IMG/VR virus record: IMGVR_UViG_3300037247_000387
Coordinates: 1 to 31,567 of that record
DNA: 31,567 bases
Origin: a virus
Reading direction: 5' to 3' (one strand)
Under the pieces are notes generated by a model. It saw only the letters and a list, made by a program, of their open reading frames with translations. It ran no database searches and was not told the DNA's origin. This document shows positions 21,128 to 28,736 of the stretch, piece by piece (within the stretch, counting starts at the first letter, position 1; each line of letters starts with the position of its first letter). The position numbers and the translations under genes were made by a program.

Positions 21128-21334
21128 CTATTTTTCTTCATTTTCTTTTTCATCAATAGCCTTTTCAACCTTTTCATTCCTTTTATTAATTGCTTTTTCA
21201 ATAAAATTTAACGGTTTGGCCTTTTTTGCATCAATTAATTCCTGGGCTTTTACTCTGGTAAAAGCCATTTGAGTGCCTTTTTTAATTGTTTTACCTGGTC
21301 GAATTTTATAATCTGCGGTTAATTTTACTTTCAT
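21128..21334 (-). CDS. Small Lys/Glu-rich hypothetical phage protein (68 aa)
   Basis: A 68-residue protein starting MKVKLTADYKIRPGKTIKKG, then FTRVKAQELIDAKKAKPLNF, and a charged tail of KEKNEE type. The first half resembles small phage proteins of the pattern VKL...Y....G...G. ..A..LI..G.A, which often occur by head-tail genes. It lies between the tail completion fusion and the tail tube gene. A short 7-bp hairpin overlaps its stop (21114-21132). Function unknown. Confidence 0.6.
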   Translation of the reverse strand: MKVKLTADYKIRPGKTIKKGTQMAFTRVKAQELIDAKKAKPLNFIEKAINKRNEKVEKAIDEKENEEK

Positions 21335-21353
21335 AACTTTATTTTTTAAATTT

Positions 21354-23366
21354 TTATGGAATGAATGGAATTAAAACATATTTATATGTTACATTTTCGG
21401 GTTGTTCCGGTGTTATATGAATACCCCCATCTACATTGTGCCATAACGCCCCATATTTATCAACAATTAATCCCTCGGTTACGCTAGGAATAGCGCGGGC
21501 ATATGTAAACAAAGGCGCATCAAGGGCATCGTATAAATTAAAATTTTCATTTTTAGAAGCCCAAACGGTTGCATCTGAATTAATCCAAAAACCCTCAGTT
21601 ACTTTTATAACTCTGGTTTCTAAAATTGCACCATCAGACAGTCTAACCCTATCAATACTATCGTTAGGAACCGCAATCCATGCCTCACCTGGTGCCGCAT
21701 AATTTATTGATGCGCTCGGCCTACCATATTTTATAGGGATGTTTATTTCTCCTTGCTTTACACCTAATGAATTAAATGAAATTAATTTTCCGCCATCCGT
21801 TGGTGATTGTCCCTTTTGAGTTCCCCAAACATGATAAAATCCTGTTATTGGGTCCAAATAATTTCCTTGGATGTAATCAATATCTGTGGTAATATCTATC
21901 GTATTTATTAAATTAATATCGGTATCATATATCAATAATCTTGATCTTACATTGTCGCCAAATTCGGAGATAATTAAATAATCGTTGCTTTCATCATAAC
22001 CAAGACCGGTGTTGCCAAGTGGTGTTCCTTCAAAATCATTTTCAACAACTTTGTAATTATCTCTATTTCCCCAAAGGTTAAAACCTTGTTCATTAAACCA
22101 TTCCTCCATCTTAGTTTGAAATAATTTTGAACGTTCAGAATCCCAATATAAATGTGGTATAAAATACCCAATCAAATGGTTACATTGGGCCGAAACAACA
22201 CCACTATTATTTGCGCCAAATACAGAAACCATAGCATTTGAAACACCCCTATTTCCACCACCAATTGTTTCAATTGTATCTATGGTATCAATTATATATC
22301 GTTCTTTTGATGCATCTATTCTATTAATATCTAAATGCATACGCGCATCATTTGTTGGGATTTCGCTTTGACTTGACGTATTTAAAAATCCTCTTACCTC
22401 ATTAGCATTTGCCCGTGTTTTTGCTTTTAATGTGTGGAATGAACCATCAAACGCACCACAATCCCATGTGTCCTCTTTTACATTATTCCAAACTGAAATT
22501 GCGAGTCCGGAATTTTGCGGTAAACCTTCTAAAAACGCATTATAATTAGTCATTAATGATGCGAGGCCATCACCTTTTAATCCTTGGTTTACGGTCAAAA
22601 TTAATTCACCACCATTTGGTGTTTCAACGGCATTAAAAGACGGGTCGCCCTTAAAATTAATTAATGCCCTCTCTTTTGTTGTTTCTGCAAATATATAACC
22701 AAACGGGATTTCATCCCAAAATCCCTCTTCTTTAAACATTGCAATTAATGATTCCGTTGGGAATAATTGGATTCCAATTTCAACAATAACATTATCATCT
22801 AAAATTGAAGTTGAACCCTCGTTGACAATTTCATTTTCATATATTATTATATATGAAAAATCACCAGGTGATAATTTTGTAAAAATAGCCTCACCGTTAA
22901 CATTTGTTGCTTTTGGAATTTGTCCCAAAACAACAACAATTGCATTTTCTAATAGTACACCATCAGCAGAAATAATAAATGTTAAACTATATGTTTGTGT
23001 TGCAACTTTTACAAGGATTGAATAATCTTTTATATTTTCAAATAATCGTGTATCAACATTAAAATCATCATGGCCATTGTTAAAATCAATTGACATATCA
23101 ACACCATATGTTTTGCCCTCGTAATTATCAAAAACAATTTTAACCGCCTCCGCTAATGTTTCCGCCTCGATATATGTATCCGCGTAAACTGAAACCTGGA
23201 CCACAATATCATTGATTTGTGAAACCTCTTTTTTGGTAGAATTTGGTTTATCATTAACAATAAACATTTTACCATGTGGCGGTTTAATTTCTTGTGGAAT
23301 AACAACCGCAAAAATGTTTGTTATTCCGTTTACTTTTAATAATGCGGTTAATGCGGTTAATATCAT
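21354..23366 (-). CDS. Tail completion protein fused to a large adhesin-like region (670 aa)
   Basis: Residues 1-120 match a tail completion/terminator protein of phage morphogenesis, with EVSQINDIVVQVSVYADT and later VFDNYEGK..., in the expected gene order after the gp10-like gene. Residues about 121-200 are beta-rich and look Ig- or carboxypeptidase-regulatory-like (SADGVLLENAIVVVLGQIP, then NVNGEAIFTKLSPG). Residues about 230-430 resemble a phage tail/lectin-like domain, and about 440-670 look like repeats of a beta-propeller (LLIYDTDINLINTIDI). Family members are usually about 120-150 residues, so this is a striking fusion; its extra part may decorate the neck. The domain calls beyond residue 120 are inferences. 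Confidence 0.75.
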   Translation of the reverse strand: MILTALTALLKVNGITNIFAVVIPQEIKPPHGKMFIVNDKPNSTKKEVSQINDIVVQVSVYADTYIEAETLAEAVKIVFDNYEGKTYGVDMSIDFNNGHDDFNVDTRLFENIKDYSILVKVATQTYSLTFIISADGVLLENAIVVVLGQIPKATNVNGEAIFTKLSPGDFSYIIIYENEIVNEGSTSILDDNVIVEIGIQLFPTESLIAMFKEEGFWDEIPFGYIFAETTKERALINFKGDPSFNAVETPNGGELILTVNQGLKGDGLASLMTNYNAFLEGLPQNSGLAISVWNNVKEDTWDCGAFDGSFHTLKAKTRANANEVRGFLNTSSQSEIPTNDARMHLDINRIDASKERYIIDTIDTIETIGGGNRGVSNAMVSVFGANNSGVVSAQCNHLIGYFIPHLYWDSERSKLFQTKMEEWFNEQGFNLWGNRDNYKVVENDFEGTPLGNTGLGYDESNDYLIISEFGDNVRSRLLIYDTDINLINTIDITTDIDYIQGNYLDPITGFYHVWGTQKGQSPTDGGKLISFNSLGVKQGEINIPIKYGRPSASINYAAPGEAWIAVPNDSIDRVRLSDGAILETRVIKVTEGFWINSDATVWASKNENFNLYDALDAPLFTYARAIPSVTEGLIVDKYGALWHNVDGGIHITPEQPENVTYKYVLIPFIP

Positions 23367-23893
23367 ATTCCTTTAAATTTATTGTATTTATTAACTTGCT
23401 TTTGCAAAACAACTTTCATTTCCTGGAAAAAATTATTTTTAACTGATTCCTGGTTGTTTAAAATTGCGGGCCTCATAAATGGCCGCGCCGGTTGATCTTG
23501 TCTATATTTTTGACCCCTTTTTATTTTACCAACCCATGCAAATTTTGGATCATCACTGATTCGTTTCGTTTTTGATGACTTTGTTTTTGTTCCACTTGCT
23601 CCATATTCAATAATTGTAGCCAGCCAGGCTTTATCTTTATTTTTACCGGCTTTTGCCCTTGGTCCAACATAAATTGTTGGATATTTTTTTGAACGGCCGG
23701 TTATATTTCCAATTGTTGATGCAATGCTTTTTGAATATCCTTTTATATTATTTTTTGCGGCATTAATTATTGGTTTTGCCGATTTTCTCCAGGATGCCAA
23801 AACAAATTTCCGGGTTAATTTATCTGGTAATTTTTTTAAAATTTGTTCTAATTCCTTTTGACCTAATAATTTTATATCAATATCTTGGGCCAT
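23363..23893 (-). CDS. HK97 gp10-like head-tail joining protein
   Basis: A 176-residue protein of the HK97 gp10-like family (putative tail-component/connector). It starts AQDIDIKLLGQKELEQILKK with helix LPDKLTRKFVLASWRKSAKP, then a basic KNNIKGYSKSIA and the repeated Gly/Lys block IYVGPRAKAGKNKD. QPARPFMRPAI near the end is a typical signature of gp10-type proteins. Sits between head closure and tail completion genes, with 4-nt overlap to the fusion. Confidence 0.85.
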   Translation of the reverse strand: MAQDIDIKLLGQKELEQILKKLPDKLTRKFVLASWRKSAKPIINAAKNNIKGYSKSIASTIGNITGRSKKYPTIYVGPRAKAGKNKDKAWLATIIEYGASGTKTKSSKTKRISDDPKFAWVGKIKRGQKYRQDQPARPFMRPAILNNQESVKNNFFQEMKVVLQKQVNKYNKFKGI

Positions 23894-24226
23894 TTAATTG
23901 TCAAATATATTTGTTTCAATTATTAGTGTTTCTTTGCGTCCAATTTCTAATGGCGGACCGGTTATTCTGTAAATATTGCCATCTACATTATCAATAATTC
24001 GCATTTTTGCGGTGATTCCTGGTTGATAATGCATTGTAAAAACGTTTGTTCCTTCTCCAATAATTTGGCCGGACCTCTCTTTTTCGCTTGTACTTTTATA
24101 ATCCTTTTGCGCCCAAATTAATAAAATGAATGTTTCCCATGTTCCAATTGGTTCATTTACGGCATCACTACCGGTGACAACGTATTCTTGAATTGTTATT
24201 GGTGTATCGTAATTTCCGGGATTCAT
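23894..24226 (-). CDS. Head closure / head-tail joining protein
   Basis: A 110-residue protein of the SPP1 gp16 / HK97 head-tail joining family. It starts MNPGNYDTPITIQEYVVTGS, with GTWETFILLIWAQKDYKSTS and the later beta-strands AKMRIIDNVDGNIYRITGPPL. It closes the connector and links to the tail. The start is 6 nt past the head-tail connector stop; length and place in the order are canonical. Confidence 0.85.
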   Translation of the reverse strand: MNPGNYDTPITIQEYVVTGSDAVNEPIGTWETFILLIWAQKDYKSTSEKERSGQIIGEGTNVFTMHYQPGITAKMRIIDNVDGNIYRITGPPLEIGRKETLIIETNIFDN

Positions 24227-24232
24227 AGTATT

Positions 24233-24793
24233 TTATATTACTGGTTTTGTGTATGGTTGCAATAAAACTTCAGATGCCCTGGTCATTTCCGCTTTCTGGC
24301 TTAAATTATCGCGGTATGTGTATAAATTACCGCAAATTAATTTCATGGCATGTTTGAACGGGTCCGGCACTGCGGCCGCGTCTGCATATCCGGCAATGAA
24401 AGTTATTTCAACCGCATTTATGGTGGAATATGTTTCCGGCCATTCCTTATTTGGATTCAACTTAATTGTTGCCGGATTAGTTCGTTTTTCAACGGTATAA
24501 TTGGCGGCATCAAATGTTTGTAATGCGTTATCGGCATCATAATATTTTATTGTGGTTATGGATGAAATCGGGATTTTATCAATTACAATAATGCATGGGA
24601 AATCATCCAATAATAAAACCCAGGTTGCCAACATTAGTTGTTTGAACGTGTGGTTTTCAACCGCCAATATTGCGGCATCACCAAGTGCGGTGATATATAA
24701 ATCATCTGCGGCATGAGTTACGCGCAAATGTGCTTTTAATTCATCTAATGTTAAAGGTTTTGCAACCGGCGGAACTGTTTTTATATATTGCAT
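24233..24793 (-). CDS. Head-tail connector protein (gp6-like)
   Basis: A 186-residue protein of the phage gp6-like head-tail connector family. The N-terminal PLTLDELKAHLRVTHAADD and LYITALGDAAILAVENHT are the signature helices, followed by ISSITTIKYYDADNALQTF, and TINAVEITFIAGYADAAAVP near the C terminus. It forms a ring under the portal. Gene order is standard: between the 68-residue protein and head closure. Confidence 0.9.
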   Translation of the reverse strand: MQYIKTVPPVAKPLTLDELKAHLRVTHAADDLYITALGDAAILAVENHTFKQLMLATWVLLLDDFPCIIVIDKIPISSITTIKYYDADNALQTFDAANYTVEKRTNPATIKLNPNKEWPETYSTINAVEITFIAGYADAAAVPDPFKHAMKLICGNLYTYRDNLSQKAEMTRASEVLLQPYTKPVI

Positions 24794-24830
24794 AATTAAA
24801 TATTTAGTCGATTACAAATTGATTGAATAT

Positions 24831-24857
24831 TTTAAATCCCGTAAACCGGGATTTAAA
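24831..24857 (-). terminator. Hairpin after the 68-residue head gene
   Basis: TTTAAATCCCG (24831-24841), loop TAAAC, CGGGATTTAAA (24847-24857): an 11-bp perfect stem between two head genes, 3 nt after the upstream stop. It ends in AT-rich bases on either strand, so acts as a terminator candidate or an RNA stabiliser. Confidence 0.65.
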
Positions 24858-24860
24858 AAT

Positions 24861-25067
24861 TTAGCTTACAATATCTTTTAGTGTTTCAAGAAAACTTTTT
24901 TTCTCTTTTTCTCCGGCATCTTCGATAATTTTACATTTATTATCTTTTTCAATTTTTCTTAACCGGTCATAATCACTTTTCCCGATTTCGGCAATTGTTC
25001 CGGCTCCATAACCAAAACCAAATGCGGTTCCACTTCTTATAAATTTTACAACAACTGATTTTTCCAT
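24861..25067 (-). CDS. Small head protein (68 aa)
   Basis: A 68-residue protein starting MEKSVVVKFIRSGTAFGFGY and GAGTIAEIGKSDYDRL, then a charged Lys-rich tail. The first half resembles small phage proteins found between capsid and connector genes in Bacteroidota phages. It could be a head decoration or completion protein, but no defined family is recognised. Both sides carry strong hairpins, suggesting separate processing of transcripts. Confidence 0.65.
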   Translation of the reverse strand: MEKSVVVKFIRSGTAFGFGYGAGTIAEIGKSDYDRLRKIEKDNKCKIIEDAGEKEKKSFLETLKDIVS

Positions 25068-25111
25068 TTTATTGGGGTTTTAAATAATTAAACTTAAATA
25101 CTTTTACCACC

Positions 25112-25143
25112 AAAACACCGTGTTTATTTCAGCACGGTGTTTT
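25112..25143 (-). terminator. Hairpin terminator after the capsid gene
   Basis: AAAACACCGTG (25112-25122), 10-nt loop, CACGGTGTTTT (25133-25143): 11-bp perfect stem flanked by A/T, downstream of the capsid gene. Consistent with a transcription terminator or an mRNA stability element on the most expressed gene. The loop is larger than usual. Confidence 0.7.
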
Positions 25144-25160
25144 TGATAAATAAATATATT

Positions 25161-26618
25161 TTATGGTGTTAAAATATCAACATAAGCCGCAAAACTTTGT
25201 GCGCGTCTTAGTGCTATGTCCCAAAATGAATGAACAACCATTCTGATTTGGTTAACTTGCGCCAATGTATACGGGTCAACTAATATGTCAAGACCACCCC
25301 ATTGTGCCATAATTAAATCCTGGAAATTACCGAAAATTTCAGCAGAACAAACGGCACCGGATGAACCTTTTACTAAAGTACTAGGAACGGCGGTTGTTAT
25401 CATTGTTTTATAACCGTTCAACTCTTTAGAATCACCATTCCAAACAAACAAACCGCTTCCGGCATCTGTTTTGGTTTTCTTATAAGTTCCACGAACCTTT
25501 GGATTAGTTAAATAGTATAATTTTTCAATATCTGCGTTTAATACAGCAACGGCGGTTTCCAGGTTTATATTAAAATCATGTGTTGGTGCCAAACCGTTTG
25601 CACCGGCCGCAATGATTGTAATATCAGAATTATTTAAAATTCCTTCTGGTTCTGCTCCTACACCGGAACCATTAATTGCCGCAACTTGTAAAGCTGCATT
25701 AATTCCGTCTATAATATCCATGCGAACCATGTTTTCAATATCAATAGAACTTTGCAATACTAATTGCTTAGAATAAGGAATATTACCGGTTATTCTATTC
25801 GGTGTCAATTCTAATGAATCCATTAAAATTTTTCCTTCATCAGCCGCGGCAAGTTCAGTTTTCCATGTAAAATCAGCCGCATCCGTTTTTCTAGGTAATG
25901 ATAAATTACCCTCTAAACCGGTTAACATTGTAGAACCCATTTCCACTAAAACTTGCTTTGCGCGTAAAACGTCAATAAATCCTTGTTTAACCGTAGGAAC
26001 TAAAACACCCCCTAAATCACCGGTGTTTGTGTCGTCAACTGTCACCGCTTGCGCTCTTTTTTCTGGATTTAAAATCATTCCAGGAATACAAAGATTACCG
26101 GTTATTTTAACACCATTTTTTCTGGCCTCCAAAACGCCTTCCTCATGCATTTCCTTTTCTAAACCATCAAGTGTTGCGCCAACATCCGATTTTGATCTAA
26201 TCGCTTTAAGAAAGGAATATCCTTCTAAGTCTCGCAATTCTTTTTCTTTTTGAGACTTTGCAATACTATTTCCGGCTTTTCGTGCCTCTAATGCTTCGCG
26301 TTGTTTAGCTGTTCGGATTTCATCGGTAAATTTATCGTATTTACCTTGTAGTTCATCCCATTGGGTTTGTTCTTCTGATGTAAATGCGCGGTTTTCACCG
26401 TCACCATTTAAGGTGGTCATTTCTACATCAATTAATGCCCTTTGTTCTTCCAGAACCAAGGATGCAATATTAAGTCCTAATGCACCAACCGGCATTGGAA
26501 CAATCATCAATGTTTCAAACGCTGCAATCCCAATTAATGGGTTGATTTCCATTGCATGTGAAAAAAAAGTTCCCATTACCGCTAGGAATAGGAAAGCTAA
26601 AATTTTACTCGTTTTCAT
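25161..26618 (-). CDS. HK97-fold major capsid protein with signal-like N terminus
   Basis: A 485-residue (ATG at 26618; 493 if the ATG 8 codons upstream is used) major capsid protein. Residues about 170-485 form the HK97-fold shell subunit: VDDTNTGDLGGVLVP, SGVGAEPEGILNN, VKGSSGAVCSAEIFGNFQD and the closing HSFWDIALRRAQSFAAYVDI. Residues about 50-130 are a charged coiled coil (delta/scaffold domain), probably cut by the prohead protease. Unusually, residues 1-22 (MKTSKILAFLFLAVMGTFFS) look like a signal peptide and 23-50 are also hydrophobic. Such an N terminus is unexpected for a cytoplasmic assembly protein. Gene order is standard. Confidence 0.92.
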   Translation of the reverse strand: MKTSKILAFLFLAVMGTFFSHAMEINPLIGIAAFETLMIVPMPVGALGLNIASLVLEEQRALIDVEMTTLNGDGENRAFTSEEQTQWDELQGKYDKFTDEIRTAKQREALEARKAGNSIAKSQKEKELRDLEGYSFLKAIRSKSDVGATLDGLEKEMHEEGVLEARKNGVKITGNLCIPGMILNPEKRAQAVTVDDTNTGDLGGVLVPTVKQGFIDVLRAKQVLVEMGSTMLTGLEGNLSLPRKTDAADFTWKTELAAADEGKILMDSLELTPNRITGNIPYSKQLVLQSSIDIENMVRMDIIDGINAALQVAAINGSGVGAEPEGILNNSDITIIAAGANGLAPTHDFNINLETAVAVLNADIEKLYYLTNPKVRGTYKKTKTDAGSGLFVWNGDSKELNGYKTMITTAVPSTLVKGSSGAVCSAEIFGNFQDLIMAQWGGLDILVDPYTLAQVNQIRMVVHSFWDIALRRAQSFAAYVDILTP

Positions 26619-26665
26619 AGTTTTATTTTTTAAATTATACATAAATATTTATAAATCCCTAAACC

Positions 26666-26684
26666 CATTGGTTTTGGGCCAATG
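26666..26684 (-). terminator. Weak hairpin after the protease gene
   Basis: CATTGG (26666-26671), loop, CCAATG (26679-26684): 6-bp stem directly after the protease stop at 26685. The alternative stem CCCA/TGGG overlaps it. Weak as a terminator; it may only fine-tune capsid expression. Confidence 0.3.
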
Positions 26685-27302
26685 TTACTTTTGTTGATTT
26701 AAACGAATTATTCTTTTTCTTTGCTCAAAACCATTTTTGATGCTTTCATCCGGCTTTTCAGTTAATTTTTTATATTCATCAAATGATCTTTTGGCAACGT
26801 CAACCTGTGTGTCAAGATATGCAGGGTCAACAACTGGTGAAACATCAAACAGTTCGCTGAATTTCATAATTGTACGCACATCTAAATCGCCTTCTTTATC
26901 TTCCCATTGGTCTACCTTAACTAAAAAAGCAAATGAGCTATGTTGTATGTTTTTTAATCGAACATTCTCTAATAAATCATTGCCGGCACTAGTGGTTGGC
27001 GCATCAAAAGAATATTTTAAACCGGTTGCGTCGATTTCTAATTTCAATGTGTCAACATCTTTATTTGATCTGGCTAATATTAGATTGCTATCATGATTAA
27101 ATAATGCCTTAACATCTTGTGAATTTAAATCAATATCACTAAATGCATCTTTATCAATTATTTCGGTAAACCATCCCAAATCGCGGGACATAACGCCAAA
27201 CTTACATGCATAACCTTCAATAGTTCTGGAACCTTCACCGGCACGTAATTCAATCGGCATTTTATAGATTCTTAATTCTTGATCTTTTTTTATTTTTTTC
27301 AT
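26685..27302 (-). CDS. Prohead protease (HK97 type)
   Basis: A 205-residue protease of the HK97 prohead family (U35). GSRTIEGYACKFGVMS and the FNHD motif with H70 near the catalytic site are typical; the Ser nucleophile is at S122/S123 in IQHSSFAF, and a conserved acidic LFDVSPVVDPAY follows. It cuts scaffold regions during capsid maturation. It lies between portal and capsid genes; the ATG overlaps the portal TGA by 4 nt, indicating coupling. Confidence 0.92.
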   Translation of the reverse strand: MKKIKKDQELRIYKMPIELRAGEGSRTIEGYACKFGVMSRDLGWFTEIIDKDAFSDIDLNSQDVKALFNHDSNLILARSNKDVDTLKLEIDATGLKYSFDAPTTSAGNDLLENVRLKNIQHSSFAFLVKVDQWEDKEGDLDVRTIMKFSELFDVSPVVDPAYLDTQVDVAKRSFDEYKKLTEKPDESIKNGFEQRKRIIRLNQQK

Positions 27303-28567
27303 ACTGATTTAGTTTTTGTATTTAGTGCCTCAATTTTTGCATCAAATAATGCGTCAACTTTATCAACGGGAACATAATTCAATGGAACAAAATATGTGTT
27401 GCCATCGTCGTATATGTTTATATTTTCTAATGTTCGGATTTCATTTGCGTTTAATGCTCCAACCGCTTGCATTCCTCTGTAATACTCCATTCTGGATTTG
27501 GCATCACCTCGCATTAATGCCATTAAATTGAATTTTAATGTAATTATATCCTGGTCCGCCTGTGGTACTAATTTTCTTTTAAATTCTTGTTCAATTCTTT
27601 TGGCCCATGGTCGAATAGTATTATTTACATGCTCAATTCCTAAATGCTCAATATTGGAAAATGTCGCTTTCTCCAAGTCGTTTATTTTATGCGCGGAAAC
27701 TCTATAAATTCCGGCAATCTCTGACCGGTCCATTTTTTTTGTGCTAATAAATTGCGCATCTTCTGGTGGAACTCCAATTGCCTGGTATTTTAAACCAGAA
27801 CCTAAAACCGCGGTTTTGTGTGCTTTTTCGGCACCTCCGGTGTGTTTGGCGTTCCATTTTTCAGAATATTTTAATAATTGGTCATCATCCAATCGTTGAT
27901 CGGATGTTAAAAGGCCATTAAGATTTGCACCATTTTTGAAAAATGTATTTCCAAAATCGCGCGCCGCAATTGCTCCACCTATTGTTTCACGGTGCAATCT
28001 AATCATTGAAACACCGGCAATTCCATCATATGATGGGCCGGAAACATGTATTATGTCAGATGCCGCAAAAACTTTTGAATTGCCCTGGATTGTGTACCAC
28101 ATTTTGCGATCTAACAAATAAAAATTTACTTTGGATGAATGTATCAATTCAAGTTCAACCGCGCGGCCGTTGAAATCTCTATGAATTAATGCAAATGCAT
28201 TTCCCCATAAATTTGCCATTGCTGTTAGTGAATCATAAAATGTAAATGCGGTTTGATAATGATTTGGATTATTATGTATTAAATCATATAAAAAATAATT
28301 ATTATCTTTTTCCCTTTTGTTGGTTGCTTTCCTTATCACTTCCATTGGCATGGATGCCAAATCTTCGGAAATCACCCGAACAGATGAAAAAACCGCGGCC
28401 AAACCCATTGCGTTATCCTGGGTTACATTCACCCCAGATTTTGAACCGGTGTTTAAACTTGGGAAAATTTCAGATAATAATCTAATATCATCAATTGAAT
28501 ATGCGTTTCTTTTTTCCGGTATGTTGTATTTGCCGGCTCTTTCAATTCGTAGTCCTAAGAAGTTCAA
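27299..28567 (-). CDS. Portal protein (HK97 type)
   Basis: A 422-residue HK97-family portal. Signatures include VFSSVRVISEDLASMPMEV near 60, LIHNNPNHYQTAFTFYDSL, GNAFALIHRD, GIAGVSMIRLHRETIGGAIA near 180-200, and the C-terminal AVGALNANEIRTLENI. Forms the dodecameric ring through which DNA enters and leaves the head. It follows a 170-nt spacer containing a promoter candidate and a terminator hairpin, so head genes may have their own transcription start. Length is typical. Confidence 0.95.
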   Translation of the reverse strand: MNFLGLRIERAGKYNIPEKRNAYSIDDIRLLSEIFPSLNTGSKSGVNVTQDNAMGLAAVFSSVRVISEDLASMPMEVIRKATNKREKDNNYFLYDLIHNNPNHYQTAFTFYDSLTAMANLWGNAFALIHRDFNGRAVELELIHSSKVNFYLLDRKMWYTIQGNSKVFAASDIIHVSGPSYDGIAGVSMIRLHRETIGGAIAARDFGNTFFKNGANLNGLLTSDQRLDDDQLLKYSEKWNAKHTGGAEKAHKTAVLGSGLKYQAIGVPPEDAQFISTKKMDRSEIAGIYRVSAHKINDLEKATFSNIEHLGIEHVNNTIRPWAKRIEQEFKRKLVPQADQDIITLKFNLMALMRGDAKSRMEYYRGMQAVGALNANEIRTLENINIYDDGNTYFVPLNYVPVDKVDALFDAKIEALNTKTKSV

Positions 28568-28615
28568 TTTTTTACATTTTTAAATTTGTATTAAAATTTA
28601 CTCTTATTTAAAACA

Positions 28616-28646
28616 CAATATTAAAAATGTTTAATCAACTTGTCAA
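28616..28646 (-). promoter_or_regulatory. Promoter candidate upstream of the portal gene
   Basis: On the minus strand, TTGACA (28646-28641) is followed after 17 nt by TAATAT (28623-28618), continuing to TAATATTG. This fits a sigma70 promoter and also the Bacteroidota TTG-N20-TAnnTTTG pattern with one mismatch. The start site would be about 40 nt before the portal ATG. It lies downstream of a hairpin that would end terminase transcripts. Confidence 0.55.
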
Positions 28647-28666
28647 TTAAAAACAAATAATTCAAA

Positions 28667-28703
28667 AAAATACATATTAACATTGTTAGTTAATATGTAT
28701 TTT
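28667..28703 (-). terminator. Hairpin terminator after the large terminase gene
   Basis: AAAATACATATTAAC (28667-28681), 7-nt loop, GTTAATATGTATTTT (28689-28703): 15-bp perfect stem. On the minus strand it is followed by a run of T residues, as in a Rho-independent terminator, although AT-rich. It separates packaging genes from head genes. Confidence 0.7.
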
Positions 28704-28736
28704 AAATGTTTAGAATATAGTTATTTATATGTTTAA

